Assembly: GCF_963674925.1 (NCBI RefSeq)
Contig: NZ_OY771649.1
Span: 1,302,001-1,366,000, forward strand
Direction: 5' to 3'
Length of the DNA stretch: 64,000 nucleotides
Origin: an uncultured Draconibacterium sp.
GTDB taxonomy: Bacteria; Bacteroidota; Bacteroidia; Bacteroidales; Prolixibacteraceae
Below, one piece after another: positions 19,209-27,699 of the stretch (position 1 is the first letter of the stretch; each line of letters opens with the position of its first letter). Below the pieces are notes generated by a model. It was not told the origin of the DNA and did no database searches. It saw only the letters and a list, made by a program, of their open reading frames with translations. The translations under genes were made by a program, and so were the position numbers.

Positions 19209-19290
19209 TGGGAAGAGCAGGATTCGAACCTACGAAGGCTGAGCCAACAGATTTACAGTCTGCCCCGTTTGACCGCTTCGGTATCTTCCC
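19209..19290 (-). tRNA. tRNA-Tyr (GTA), copy 2
   Basis: An 82-nt copy identical in structure and sequence to 18775-18856, with anticodon GTA and long variable arm. It is offset by 434 bp from copy 1, as is the accompanying tRNA-Thr, so the pair arose by tandem duplication. Confidence 0.96.
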
Positions 19291-19305
19291 AAAATATTTT
19301 AAATG

Positions 19306-19379
19306 AGCCGAATCCCAGATTCGAACTGGGGACCCCGAGATTACAAATCACGTGCTCTGGCCAACTGAGCTAATTCGGC
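19306..19379 (-). tRNA. tRNA-Thr (TGT), copy 2
   Basis: A 74-nt tRNA identical to copy 1, anticodon TGT, 15 bp upstream of tRNA-Tyr copy 2. Confidence 0.95.
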
Positions 19380-19429
19380 TTATTATCTCAATCTTTTATT
19401 AGAACGTTGCTGTTTCAAATCAGCGGGTG

Positions 19430-19461
19430 CAAAGGAAAGAATTAATTTTTAATTCTGCAAT
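19430..19461 (-). promoter_or_regulatory. Candidate promoter of the tRNA-Thr/Tyr unit
   Basis: On the minus strand a -33 ATTG and, after about 20 nt, TTCCTTTG (one mismatch to TAnnTTTG) lie some 50 bp upstream of tRNA-Thr copy 2. Similar sequence occurs ahead of the relic unit near 19150. Confidence 0.45.
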
Positions 19462-19515
19462 ACCTTTTTTAAACTTTTCACCACTTTTCTGAACGCTTTT
19501 TCTTTTCGAAAAAAG

Positions 19516-19614
19516 TGGGTAAGCTACCTGTGTCGCACCGCTACAACCGCCTACCCTTGCTGCCTTCCGACCCTGGGGGGATTCAGCGGGAGCTGGTCGC
19601 ACAGGACTTACCCA
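19516..19614 (-). ncRNA. ffs: Signal recognition particle RNA (4.5S/small SRP RNA)
   Basis: The minus strand contains the conserved SRP Alu-less core GGGTCGGAAGGCAGCAAGGG, with the apical GGAA tetraloop and the A-rich internal loop that binds Ffh. Both sides pair into one long hairpin (TGGGTAAG at one end, CTTACCCA at the other). Length is about 100 nt, the bacterial small type. It works with Ffh/FtsY to target membrane proteins. The ends are approximate. Confidence 0.92.
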
Positions 19615-19854
19615 GCGACAAAAGTAGAAAATTTTGTTCTTCCGCCAAACAAAATCGTTCTGTCGCGTAATTTTAAACGCGATGGAACTACTTATCAGAT
19701 TGAAAATGAAATACAACTGAATGAAATTTTTTAAGCATTTTTTTACGCGATCCGAGACTAGCCCAACATTTTCAGTAATTATGTGAAAAAAGCGAACTCA
19801 AAAAACCGATGTGTAACTATACATTGTTTTACGCCAATGCTACAAAAAATCATT

Positions 19855-19862
19855 TATATTTG
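19855..19862 (+). promoter_or_regulatory. -7 box upstream of the DUF4199 gene
   Basis: TATATTTG matches TAnnTTTG and lies 26 nt before the ATG at 19889. No clear -33 TTTG at the expected spacing. Confidence 0.5.
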
Positions 19863-19888
19863 TCAAACCTATAATTAAAACAAACATC

Positions 19889-20440
19889 ATGGAACAAAAA
19901 TCATCACCTTTATTAAAATCATCGTTAACCTATGGTCTTTACGTGGCTTTAATTTCTATTTTTATTAACGTTATTATTTGGGCTGGCGGTGTCATGGAAT
20001 CATTAGGAATTTTTGGTTCTGTAATTGTTGCCCTTTTATCCTTTGTAATATCTTTTGTAATACTGTTCATTTTTACAAAAAATTATCGAAACAAAGAATT
20101 TGAAGGCTACATTAGTTTTGCCGAAGCTTTTAAGTTTGCCATGCTGGTAACAGTTGTTTCAACTGTCATCCTGGTTATTTATACCTATATTTTCCATAGT
20201 TTTATTGATCCTAACTATATGGAGAACCTAATGGCAAGCATGCAGCAAAAAACACTGGAATTTATGGAAAGCCGTGGTGTTCCTGATGCAAGTATCGACC
20301 AGGCCATGGAGAAGTTTAAAGAAATTCCTACTATTGCTAAAACATTACGACAGGCAGCCCTTTCAGGCATAATTGGCGGTGGCATAATTTCGCTTATTGT
20401 TGCGGCAATTGTTAAAAAGAAAGTTGAAGATTCATATTAA
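19889..20440 (+). CDS. DUF4199 domain membrane protein
   Basis: A protein of 183 residues with four hydrophobic segments (about residues 15-33, 40-62, 82-103 and 157-175) and a helical loop between the third and fourth. Length, topology and the conserved FAEAFKFAM motif fit DUF4199, a Bacteroidota inner-membrane family of unknown function. It is followed 21 bp later by a GT2 glycosyltransferase, and this pairing is common in the phylum, which hints at a role in lipid or glycolipid handling (inference). Confidence 0.8.
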   Translation: MEQKSSPLLKSSLTYGLYVALISIFINVIIWAGGVMESLGIFGSVIVALLSFVISFVILFIFTKNYRNKEFEGYISFAEAFKFAMLVTVVSTVILVIYTYIFHSFIDPNYMENLMASMQQKTLEFMESRGVPDASIDQAMEKFKEIPTIAKTLRQAALSGIIGGGIISLIVAAIVKKKVEDSY

Positions 20441-20461
20441 TAATATACAAAAGCGTTTTTA

Positions 20462-21418
20462 ATGGATATTTCCGTAGTTATTCCCCTGTTTAACGAAGAA
20501 GAGTCGCTGCCCGAGTTGGCCGCGTGGATAAAGAAGGTGATGGACGGAAATAACTTCTCCTACGAAGTTATGTTGATCGATGACGGCAGCATCGACAACT
20601 CGTGGGAAGTAATCGAACAACTTCAGAAAGAAAATTCCTGTATAAAAGGAATTAAGTTCAGGCGTAATTATGGAAAGTCTGCCGCATTATATTGCGGTTT
20701 CGAGGCTGTTCAGGGCGATGTGGTAATTACCATGGATGCCGATTTGCAGGACAGCCCCGATGAGATTCCGGAACTGTACCGGATGATTAAAGAAGATGGT
20801 TTCGATTTGGTTTCGGGTTGGAAGAAAAAACGTTTCGACCCGGTTCTTACGAAAAACCTGCCCAGTAAATTATACAACTGGACCGTTCGGCGAATGAGTG
20901 GGATTAAGCTGCACGACATGAACTGCGGCCTGAAAGCTTATCGCAAAAACGTTATAAAAAGCATTGAAGTTTACGGCGAAATGCACCGCTATATTCCGGT
21001 TCTGGCAAAATGGGCCGGCTACAAAAAGATTGGCGAAAAAGTGGTTGTTCATGCCGAGCGAAAATACGGAGTAACCAAGTTCGGGCTGGAACGTTTTATT
21101 CGTGGCCCGCTTGATTTACTCTCCGTAATGTTTATTTCGCGCTTTGTAAAACGCCCCATGCACTTTTTTGGTATTTTGGGTGCCCTGATTTTTATCGTTG
21201 GTTTTGCTTCTGCCACATATCTTGGAGTTCAAAAGATCATTCAGCTAAACAACGGGATTACCGGGCATTTAATAACCGACAGCCCCTATTTTTATATTGC
21301 TTTAACATCGATGATAATCGGAGCTCAGTTTTTCCTTGCTGGATTCCTTGGTGAATTGGTATCGAGAAGTTCGAGCGATCGTAACAAATATCAAATTGAT
21401 GTTAAGACATTTGAGTAA
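20462..21418 (+). CDS. GT2 polyprenyl-phosphate-type glycosyltransferase
   Basis: A protein of 318 residues. The GT-A domain begins DISVVIPLFNEEESLPELA, with the nucleotide-sugar motif MLIDDGSIDNSW and the metal-binding acidic motif TMDADLQDSPDE. Two C-terminal membrane helices (about 235-258 and 275-298) place it in the GtrB/DPM-like branch, which moves a sugar from a nucleotide donor to polyprenyl phosphate at the inner membrane. The donor sugar is unknown. It is the second gene of a run with DUF4199 and a membrane protein. Confidence 0.9.
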   Translation: MDISVVIPLFNEEESLPELAAWIKKVMDGNNFSYEVMLIDDGSIDNSWEVIEQLQKENSCIKGIKFRRNYGKSAALYCGFEAVQGDVVITMDADLQDSPDEIPELYRMIKEDGFDLVSGWKKKRFDPVLTKNLPSKLYNWTVRRMSGIKLHDMNCGLKAYRKNVIKSIEVYGEMHRYIPVLAKWAGYKKIGEKVVVHAERKYGVTKFGLERFIRGPLDLLSVMFISRFVKRPMHFFGILGALIFIVGFASATYLGVQKIIQLNNGITGHLITDSPYFYIALTSMIIGAQFFLAGFLGELVSRSSSDRNKYQIDVKTFE

Positions 21419-21432
21419 AGATCTATTATTTC

Positions 21433-22275
21433 ATGGAGCAAAAAGATATCCGTTTTCGTAAACAACGCGACCTAGGCGTTGTAATTTCCGATTCATTTGA
21501 TTTTTTAAAACAAGAAGCAAAGCCGATCTTTCGGATGATTGGCATTTATGTTTTGCCTTTTGTTATTTTATATGCCGGTGTGCAGGTTTATTTTCAACGT
21601 AATGTGTTAAGTCAGTTCGACCTCTCCAATCCCGAAAGTCTGATGGCCGACATAGGTCCTTTCTACCAGAACCTTTTTATGTTTATGTTTTTTGGCCTTT
21701 TTGTGCAGTCGCTGTTAATGGGCACCTACTACAGCTACATTGAAGCCTACATAAAACACGGAAAAGGAAATTTTCAATTGACCGATATCAGTTCGAAATT
21801 TTTCTCCAATAGCCTGTTGGCACTCGGAGCGAACCTCATCTTTGTAATCATCGTATTTTTCGGTGCTATGATGTGTCTTCTCCCCGGATTGTATTTTGCC
21901 AATACCTTTTCGTTGGTTGTTTTCATCCTTATTTTCGAGAAGAAAGGAATTAGTGAAGCACTCAGTCGCTCGTGGAAACTGGTGAATTCAAGCTGGTGGA
22001 ATACCCTTTTGATCAACCTGATTGCCATAGTTATTGTGTATGCTGTTGGTATTGTACTATCTATTCCTTCGATGATCATGGGCGTTTCATCAAATATTTT
22101 TTCTGCAGAGCTTACCAATCCGGCAGATTATCCCACGTGGTATTGGGTATTAAATGCTATTTCATCGGTAGTAACCACTGTTTTATTGGTTATTCCGTTT
22201 ACATTTCAGGCATTTCAGTATTTCAATCTTGCCGAGCGTAATGATCCTACAACGCCGCTTACTCAGCAGGAATAG
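21433..22275 (+). CDS. Multi-pass membrane protein of unknown function
   Basis: A protein of 280 residues with about six hydrophobic stretches. It contains the pattern PGLYFANTFSLVVFILIFEKKGISEALSRS followed by a W-rich helix start, which resembles the membrane domains grouped with glycerophosphodiester-phosphodiesterase-like and DUF4013-type proteins. No catalytic motif is visible. It lies 14 bp after the GT2 gene and is likely co-transcribed. Confidence 0.7.
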   Translation: MEQKDIRFRKQRDLGVVISDSFDFLKQEAKPIFRMIGIYVLPFVILYAGVQVYFQRNVLSQFDLSNPESLMADIGPFYQNLFMFMFFGLFVQSLLMGTYYSYIEAYIKHGKGNFQLTDISSKFFSNSLLALGANLIFVIIVFFGAMMCLLPGLYFANTFSLVVFILIFEKKGISEALSRSWKLVNSSWWNTLLINLIAIVIVYAVGIVLSIPSMIMGVSSNIFSAELTNPADYPTWYWVLNAISSVVTTVLLVIPFTFQAFQYFNLAERNDPTTPLTQQE

Positions 22276-22424
22276 TCAATATTCTGTGGATCAGGCCGGT
22301 TAATCTTGCAACAATTTCAAATAAGCATGTAATACTTTTTACAATGCAATTGTAACGCATGGCATTTTGCGTCGTCTTATAAAAAAGCAAATCAACTTTT
22401 TATAACGAACAAAAGCCATATAAA

Positions 22425-23123
22425 ATGATTAAAACAAACGACCTTTCTAAAGTTTTCCGAACTGATGAAATTGAAACCAGTGCGTTAAACAAAGTCAATG
22501 TGCATGTAAAAAGCGGCGAATTTGTTGCCATAATGGGCCCTTCCGGCTGCGGAAAATCTACACTGCTAAATATTATCGGACTTCTCGATAATCCAACATC
22601 AGGCAAGTATTTTTTCGATAATGAGGAAGTTGGACAACTGAAAGAACGTAACCGAACCATGCTTCGAAAAGGAAACATCGGTTTTGTATTTCAGAGTTTT
22701 AACCTGATTGATGAATTAACCGTATTTGAAAACGTTGAACTTCCGCTTATTTATTTAAAAATGAAAGCCAGCGAGCGTAAGCAGCGCGTTGAGGAAGTAT
22801 TGGGACGCATGAAGATCGGTCACCGAAAAAAACATTTCCCGCAACAACTTTCCGGAGGTCAGCAGCAACGTGTAGCCATTGCCCGTGCAGTGGTAGCTAA
22901 TCCAAAACTTATTTTGGCCGATGAGCCCACCGGAAACCTCGATTCAAAAAATGGTTTGGAAGTGATGCAATTGCTCACTGAACTTAACCAGGAAGGAACC
23001 ACCATCGTAATGGTTACACACTCGCTTCGCGATTCGGAATATGCCCACCGCGTTATCAACCTTTTCGACGGAATGGTAATTACCCAGGAGGTTAAAAAAG
23101 AATTGGGCGAAATAATGCTGTAA
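22425..23123 (+). CDS. ABC transporter ATP-binding protein (MacB/LolD-like)
   Basis: A nucleotide-binding protein of 232 residues. Walker A is GPSGCGKST, the signature is LSGGQQQRVAIARA, Walker B with catalytic Glu is LILADEPTGNLD, and the switch His is in MVTHS. It groups with ATPases that power MacB/LolCDE-type mechanotransmission transporters. The partner permease follows 76 bp downstream. Confidence 0.93.
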   Translation: MIKTNDLSKVFRTDEIETSALNKVNVHVKSGEFVAIMGPSGCGKSTLLNIIGLLDNPTSGKYFFDNEEVGQLKERNRTMLRKGNIGFVFQSFNLIDELTVFENVELPLIYLKMKASERKQRVEEVLGRMKIGHRKKHFPQQLSGGQQQRVAIARAVVANPKLILADEPTGNLDSKNGLEVMQLLTELNQEGTTIVMVTHSLRDSEYAHRVINLFDGMVITQEVKKELGEIML

Positions 23124-23199
23124 ACATGTAACTACAATCCAACACAGCCCGACTCCCATGGAATCGGATTGAGCACCATAAAAACCAAAAACAATAACC

Positions 23200-25572
23200 A
23201 TGTCAGAATTTAAACGCAACCTCAGACTGGGATGGAGAAATATCCTGAAAAACAAATTCTTCTCATTCTTAAATATTGGTGGTGTGGCCATCGGAATTGC
23301 CGTAACAACACTCATCCTTTTTTGGGTGGTCGACGAACTCAGTTTCGATAAATTTAACGCCAACCTCGGGCAAATGTACCAGGTGTACGAACACCAGGTT
23401 TATTCCGATGGGCAGGATCTGCACACCGGCTGTACGCCTTTTCCTTTGGCCAACGAATTAAAACAGACCTATCCTGAAATTGAGAATGCCACCACTTATA
23501 CCAATCTCGGCGGTTTGCCCGTAAAATACGAAACCACCGAATACAAAGACATAAGCCTTACCCTGGCCGACCAGGAGTTTATGAATATTTTCTCGTTCGA
23601 ACTTATTGAAGGAGATATAAATGCCATTGAAGCTCCCGACAAAATTTTGATCACACCAAAAATTGCCCAATTATTTTTTCCCAATGAGTCGGCAATTGGC
23701 AAAATGCTGACTATTTACGGGACCTACACCTTAACAGTTGGAGCGATAATCGATTATCCAAAAGACCATTCATCTACACAGTTTGATATTTTGGCATCGA
23801 TAAAACTGGCCGAACAACTGGGAGCCGATCTCACACGCTGGGGAAACAACTGGCCTTTTACCTGTCTGCTGCTAACCAAAGACACTGACGCCAATCAACT
23901 GGAAAGCAAACTGACCGGTTTTCTAAAGGAAAAAGGACAGGAGAATACATCCATTTACTTGTTTCCGTATGCAAAACGCCATTTGTACACTTTCTCCGGA
24001 GAAAACAATCGGATACAATACATCTACCAGTTTTTGGCCATTGCCCTTATTATTGTTCTTATTGCATCTATCAATTTTGTGAATTCGTCAACTGCCAGCT
24101 CTGAAACACGACGGCCGGAAGTTGGAATCAGGAAAGTTTTGGGAGCAACAAAAGCAAATCTAACATCGCAGTTTTTTTACGAAAAAGGCCTGATGATTCT
24201 AATTAGTATCGTATTGGGAGCTGCTTTGGTACTGGCTTTTACACCACTTTTTGGGCAACTTTCTGATAAACACATTTCCCTGTCGTTATTGGGCAACAAA
24301 TACCTCATCTTCATGCTTATTGCTATGATCCTGACCACACTCGTTTTATCGGTGGCCTACCCTTCGCTGTACATATCCTCGTTTGCTCCGGCGCGGGTAT
24401 TAAAAAAAGCTACCCGAAAAAGTGCCAACCGAATAAGTTTCAGAAGCCTGCTGGTAGTTGTTCAATTTACATTGTCAATCATTCTGATTATTTGCACCAT
24501 AGCAGTGAATTCGCAACTCAAATTCATCAACAATTACGATTTGGGGTATAACCAGAATAACCTGGTTTACATCAATCTTGATGATGCGACAAAAACAAAA
24601 CACGAAGCGCTTTCTGCATCGCTAAAAAATATTAGCGGCGTGGAAAGCCTAACAAAAGCGGACAAACTTCCGTTTTGGGGAGGCAACTCTTCGTGGGGTT
24701 ACGACTGGCAAGGCAAAGATCCGGAAAACAAAGTACTGATTTGCGCCATGCGTGTTGACCGTGAGTATTTCAAAACTCTTGGAATTTCAATGGCTGAAGG
24801 ACAAAGCTTTTCGCCATCCACAGAGTTAACTGAAAACAGTGAAAGTGAATTTTCAAACGAAGTGATCCTGAACCAGGAAGCTATTCGACGGATGAAAATG
24901 ACTGATCCTATTCAGAAATACTTTGGCAGAAATGGCGACGACAGAGCACGAATTGTGGGAGTAGCAAAAGATTTTCATTTCGAGTCGTTACGCACCGGAA
25001 TTGAACCGATGGTGATGATACCCTTAAATCAGAATCCCGATGTTTTGATTATGCGGATAAGACCTGAAAATTTTAGTCAAACGCTTGCCGCTATAAAGGA
25101 AAACTGGAAAACGATTATTCCTGACTCCAACATTGAAATTGGCTTTTTTGATCAGCGGCTGCAGGAAATGTATAACGCAGAACTCCGTATATCAGGACTG
25201 TTCCAATATTTTTCGTTTGTTGCCATATTTATTGCCTGCATAGGTTTGTTTGGTCTATCGGTTTTTGCCATCGAACGAAAGCGAAAAGAAATCGGCATTC
25301 GCAAAGTAAACGGATCGAAAGTTTCTCAAATTCTGGCTATGCTAAACAAAGATTTTGTCAAATGGGTACTTATTTCATTTGTAATTGCATCGCCACTGGC
25401 ATGGTATGTAATGAGCAGTTGGCTACAAAACTTTGCCTACCAAACCGAGCTTCACTGGTGGATATTTGCATTGGCCGGTGTTCTTTCCATTGCAATTGCT
25501 TTGTTAACCGTTTCGGTACAGAGTTATAAAGCTGCAACCCGCAATCCTGTTGAGGCACTTCGATATGAGTAG
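23200..25572 (+). CDS. MacB-like ABC permease with two FtsX domains
   Basis: A protein of 790 residues. An N-terminal membrane helix (about 21-42) precedes a large periplasmic core. Three membrane helices follow with the FtsX motif ETRRPEVGIRKVLGATK, then a second helix (around 425) with another periplasmic core, and a final FtsX unit with ERKRKEIGIRKVNGSK. This duplicated layout is typical of Bacteroidota MacB-like permeases that move or extract lipids, lipoproteins or peptides at the envelope. It pairs with the ATPase just upstream. It ends NPVEALRYE, a C-terminus that recurs twice as relics just downstream. Confidence 0.93.
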   Translation: MSEFKRNLRLGWRNILKNKFFSFLNIGGVAIGIAVTTLILFWVVDELSFDKFNANLGQMYQVYEHQVYSDGQDLHTGCTPFPLANELKQTYPEIENATTYTNLGGLPVKYETTEYKDISLTLADQEFMNIFSFELIEGDINAIEAPDKILITPKIAQLFFPNESAIGKMLTIYGTYTLTVGAIIDYPKDHSSTQFDILASIKLAEQLGADLTRWGNNWPFTCLLLTKDTDANQLESKLTGFLKEKGQENTSIYLFPYAKRHLYTFSGENNRIQYIYQFLAIALIIVLIASINFVNSSTASSETRRPEVGIRKVLGATKANLTSQFFYEKGLMILISIVLGAALVLAFTPLFGQLSDKHISLSLLGNKYLIFMLIAMILTTLVLSVAYPSLYISSFAPARVLKKATRKSANRISFRSLLVVVQFTLSIILIICTIAVNSQLKFINNYDLGYNQNNLVYINLDDATKTKHEALSASLKNISGVESLTKADKLPFWGGNSSWGYDWQGKDPENKVLICAMRVDREYFKTLGISMAEGQSFSPSTELTENSESEFSNEVILNQEAIRRMKMTDPIQKYFGRNGDDRARIVGVAKDFHFESLRTGIEPMVMIPLNQNPDVLIMRIRPENFSQTLAAIKENWKTIIPDSNIEIGFFDQRLQEMYNAELRISGLFQYFSFVAIFIACIGLFGLSVFAIERKRKEIGIRKVNGSKVSQILAMLNKDFVKWVLISFVIASPLAWYVMSSWLQNFAYQTELHWWIFALAGVLSIAIALLTVSVQSYKAATRNPVEALRYE

Positions 25573-25606
25573 AGAGAAGTGCGAAAATGCTGACAAACAA
25601 AGTTTC

Positions 25607-25696
25607 GTCAGTATTGAGGCACTCAGGTATGAGTGACGAAATCCCGATCGAAGCATCGGGGCTGAGTCTTTACGTTACGAAGAAAAGAAACTTTAA
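25607..25696 (+). pseudogene. Two relics of MacB-like permease C-termini
   Basis: Downstream of the permease stop are two short in-frame remnants. Positions 25607-25636 encode VSIEALRYE-stop and 25661-25696 encode AESLRYEEKKL-stop, both resembling the end of the intact gene (NPVEALRYE-stop). They look like the 3' ends of former tandem permease paralogues whose bodies were deleted. The 378-bp gap 25573-25950 otherwise holds the terminator at 25700-25741, a small hairpin (CCCGATCGAAGCATCGGG), and a candidate promoter near 25927. Confidence 0.6.
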
Positions 25697-25699
25697 TAA

Positions 25700-25741
25700 A
25701 AGCGGGATTCCATTATTACCAATTCGGAATCCCGCTTTCTT
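25700..25741 (+). terminator. Terminator after the MacB-like operon
   Basis: AAGCGGGATTCC ... GGAATCCCGCTTT, a 13-bp perfect stem with a loop of ~13 nt followed by CTTT. It works in either direction. Confidence 0.8.
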
Positions 25742-25926
25742 TATGCAAAATCTCCGTTGGTAACACTTAAAAAAAGGTAAAAGGTTTCGACACACATTTG
25801 TTTTAGCCGGAAAACAACCTTCAATAAGCTTTTGAATTGCTGCGCATTACAAGAATCACATCTAAATTTTATATAATTTATTGGCATCCGTTTAATCATT
25901 TTGGAGGGTAAACGGTTATAAATGGG

Positions 25927-25934
25927 TAGATTTG
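25927..25934 (+). promoter_or_regulatory. -7 box upstream of the heterodimeric ABC exporter
   Basis: TAGATTTG matches TAnnTTTG and lies 16 nt before the ATG at 25951. A TTTG occurs at 25900-25903, but the 23-nt spacer is longer than usual. Confidence 0.4.
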
Positions 25935-25950
25935 CACCACAATTTTTAAG

Positions 25951-27699
25951 ATGCGCAAAACCCAAAGTAAAAAAAGAACAGAAGGAAAACAGCGGGCAGG
26001 CCTGTTTAGGGTACTGGGACCATACAAAGCACTCGTAACGGCATTAATAATAATGGCACTGGCCGGCAGCGGAATCAACCTGCTTATTCCGCGAATTATT
26101 GCACGCGGAATCGACTCATTTACTGCTAACCAGTTTGACGCCAAAACGGTTATCACCCAGTTTGTACTGGCAGCTCTCGGCATATTCATTTTCACCTTGC
26201 TACAGGGGATTGTACAAACATTAGCTTCCGAAAAAGTTGCAAAAGACCTGCGCAATAAATTGTCGGATAAGATTTCGAAACAAAGCTATTCGTTCATATT
26301 AAAAGCCAATCCATCGAAACTTTTAACCAACCTGACTTCCGATATGGATTCGGTAAAAATGTTTGTATCGCAGGCATTCGTTTCCATCATCTCATCGTTG
26401 TTTATCATTTTCGGTGTAGCAATTCTGCTGATTTCTATTAACTGGAAGCTAGCGCTGGCAGTACTCACCATCGTCCCTATTTTGTCGGTGGCCTTTTATA
26501 TCGTATTCAAAAAAGTAAAAGTGCTTTTTAAGAAGAGCCGCGAGGTGATCGACGCCCTCAACCGTGTTATAAACGAAAGTATTCTGGGCTCGGCACTTAT
26601 ACGGGTTTTAAACTCGCAACAACCCGAAATTCTCAAGTTTGCAGAAAAGAATGTTGAATCGCGCGATTTGGGACTTTCCATTGTTCGCCTGTTCTCGGTG
26701 CTTATTCCTATCGTAACTTTTGTGGCTAACTTTGCCATTGTTATCATTCTGGCACTTGGCGGACATTATGTGGTTATGGACACCCTCTCGCTGGGTAATT
26801 TTGCCGCTTTTAACAGCTACGTAATGATGTTGATCTTTCCGATTATGATGATTGGATTTATGAGCAATATTATTGCCTCGGCAACGGCTTCTTACGGCCG
26901 GATCAGGCAGGTTTTGGATGCTCCGCCGCCGGCTGATAACGGTGCTGTGGAAACAGACATATCGGGAGATATTAAACTTCAGAATATTACACTGAGCTTT
27001 GACAAAAAACCGGTGCTGAAAAATATTTCGTTCGATATAAAAGCCGGAAGCAAAACGGCGATTATCGGACCAACGGCTGCCGGAAAAAGTCAGTTGCTTT
27101 ATTTGCTGACCAATCTTATACCGCCGGATTCCGGTTCGATCACCATCGACAATATTCCGGTTAAAGATTACTCTACTGAGGTTTTAAACCGACAACTTGG
27201 TTTTGTTTTTCAGGATAATGTGATTTTTAATATGAGCCTGCGTGAAAACATTGCGTTTAACGACAAGGTTTCGGATGAAGATTTAAACAAAGCCATTGCC
27301 ACGGCTGAACTGGCTGATTTTATAAAAAGCTTACCTGACGGTTTAAACACTATCGTTTCAGAGCGGGGAACCAGTCTTTCGGGCGGACAGAAACAACGTA
27401 TTATGCTGGCGCGTGCACTGGCTTTAAATCCAAAAATACTTTTGCTCGACGATTTTACTTCGCGGGTTGACCGAAAAACCGAAGATAAAATTTTGGCTAA
27501 TATTCATAAGAATTACCCGGAGCTTACACTGCTTTCCATCACACAGAAAATAGCCCCGGTAACCGGATTCGACCAAATCATTCTTCTGATGGAAGGCGAA
27601 GTGGTAGCAACAGGTAAACACGAAAGTTTGAAAGAACATTCGCCCGAATATATTCAGATTTATAACTCACAAAAAAGTACCAGCCACTATGAATTATAA
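25951..27699 (+). CDS. ABC exporter half-transporter, subunit with degenerate ATPase site
   Basis: A protein of 582 residues with six membrane helices (about 25-305) followed by a nucleotide-binding domain. Walker A is GPTAAGKS and the signature is a canonical LSGGQKQR. The catalytic Glu after Walker B is Asp (LLLDDFTSRVD) and the switch His is Gln (SITQKI). It overlaps the next gene by 11 bp, and the two halves should form a heterodimeric exporter with one inactive site, as in TM287/288-type pumps. The substrate (drug, lipid or peptide) is unknown. Confidence 0.92.
   Translation: MRKTQSKKRTEGKQRAGLFRVLGPYKALVTALIIMALAGSGINLLIPRIIARGIDSFTANQFDAKTVITQFVLAALGIFIFTLLQGIVQTLASEKVAKDLRNKLSDKISKQSYSFILKANPSKLLTNLTSDMDSVKMFVSQAFVSIISSLFIIFGVAILLISINWKLALAVLTIVPILSVAFYIVFKKVKVLFKKSREVIDALNRVINESILGSALIRVLNSQQPEILKFAEKNVESRDLGLSIVRLFSVLIPIVTFVANFAIVIILALGGHYVVMDTLSLGNFAAFNSYVMMLIFPIMMIGFMSNIIASATASYGRIRQVLDAPPPADNGAVETDISGDIKLQNITLSFDKKPVLKNISFDIKAGSKTAIIGPTAAGKSQLLYLLTNLIPPDSGSITIDNIPVKDYSTEVLNRQLGFVFQDNVIFNMSLRENIAFNDKVSDEDLNKAIATAELADFIKSLPDGLNTIVSERGTSLSGGQKQRIMLARALALNPKILLLDDFTSRVDRKTEDKILANIHKNYPELTLLSITQKIAPVTGFDQIILLMEGEVVATGKHESLKEHSPEYIQIYNSQKSTSHYEL

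Noticed and set aside
19420..19716. Minus-strand open frame of 98 codons over the SRP RNA
   Set aside because: The conserved SRP RNA explains the sequence; the frame is incidental and reads in the same strand through the hairpin.
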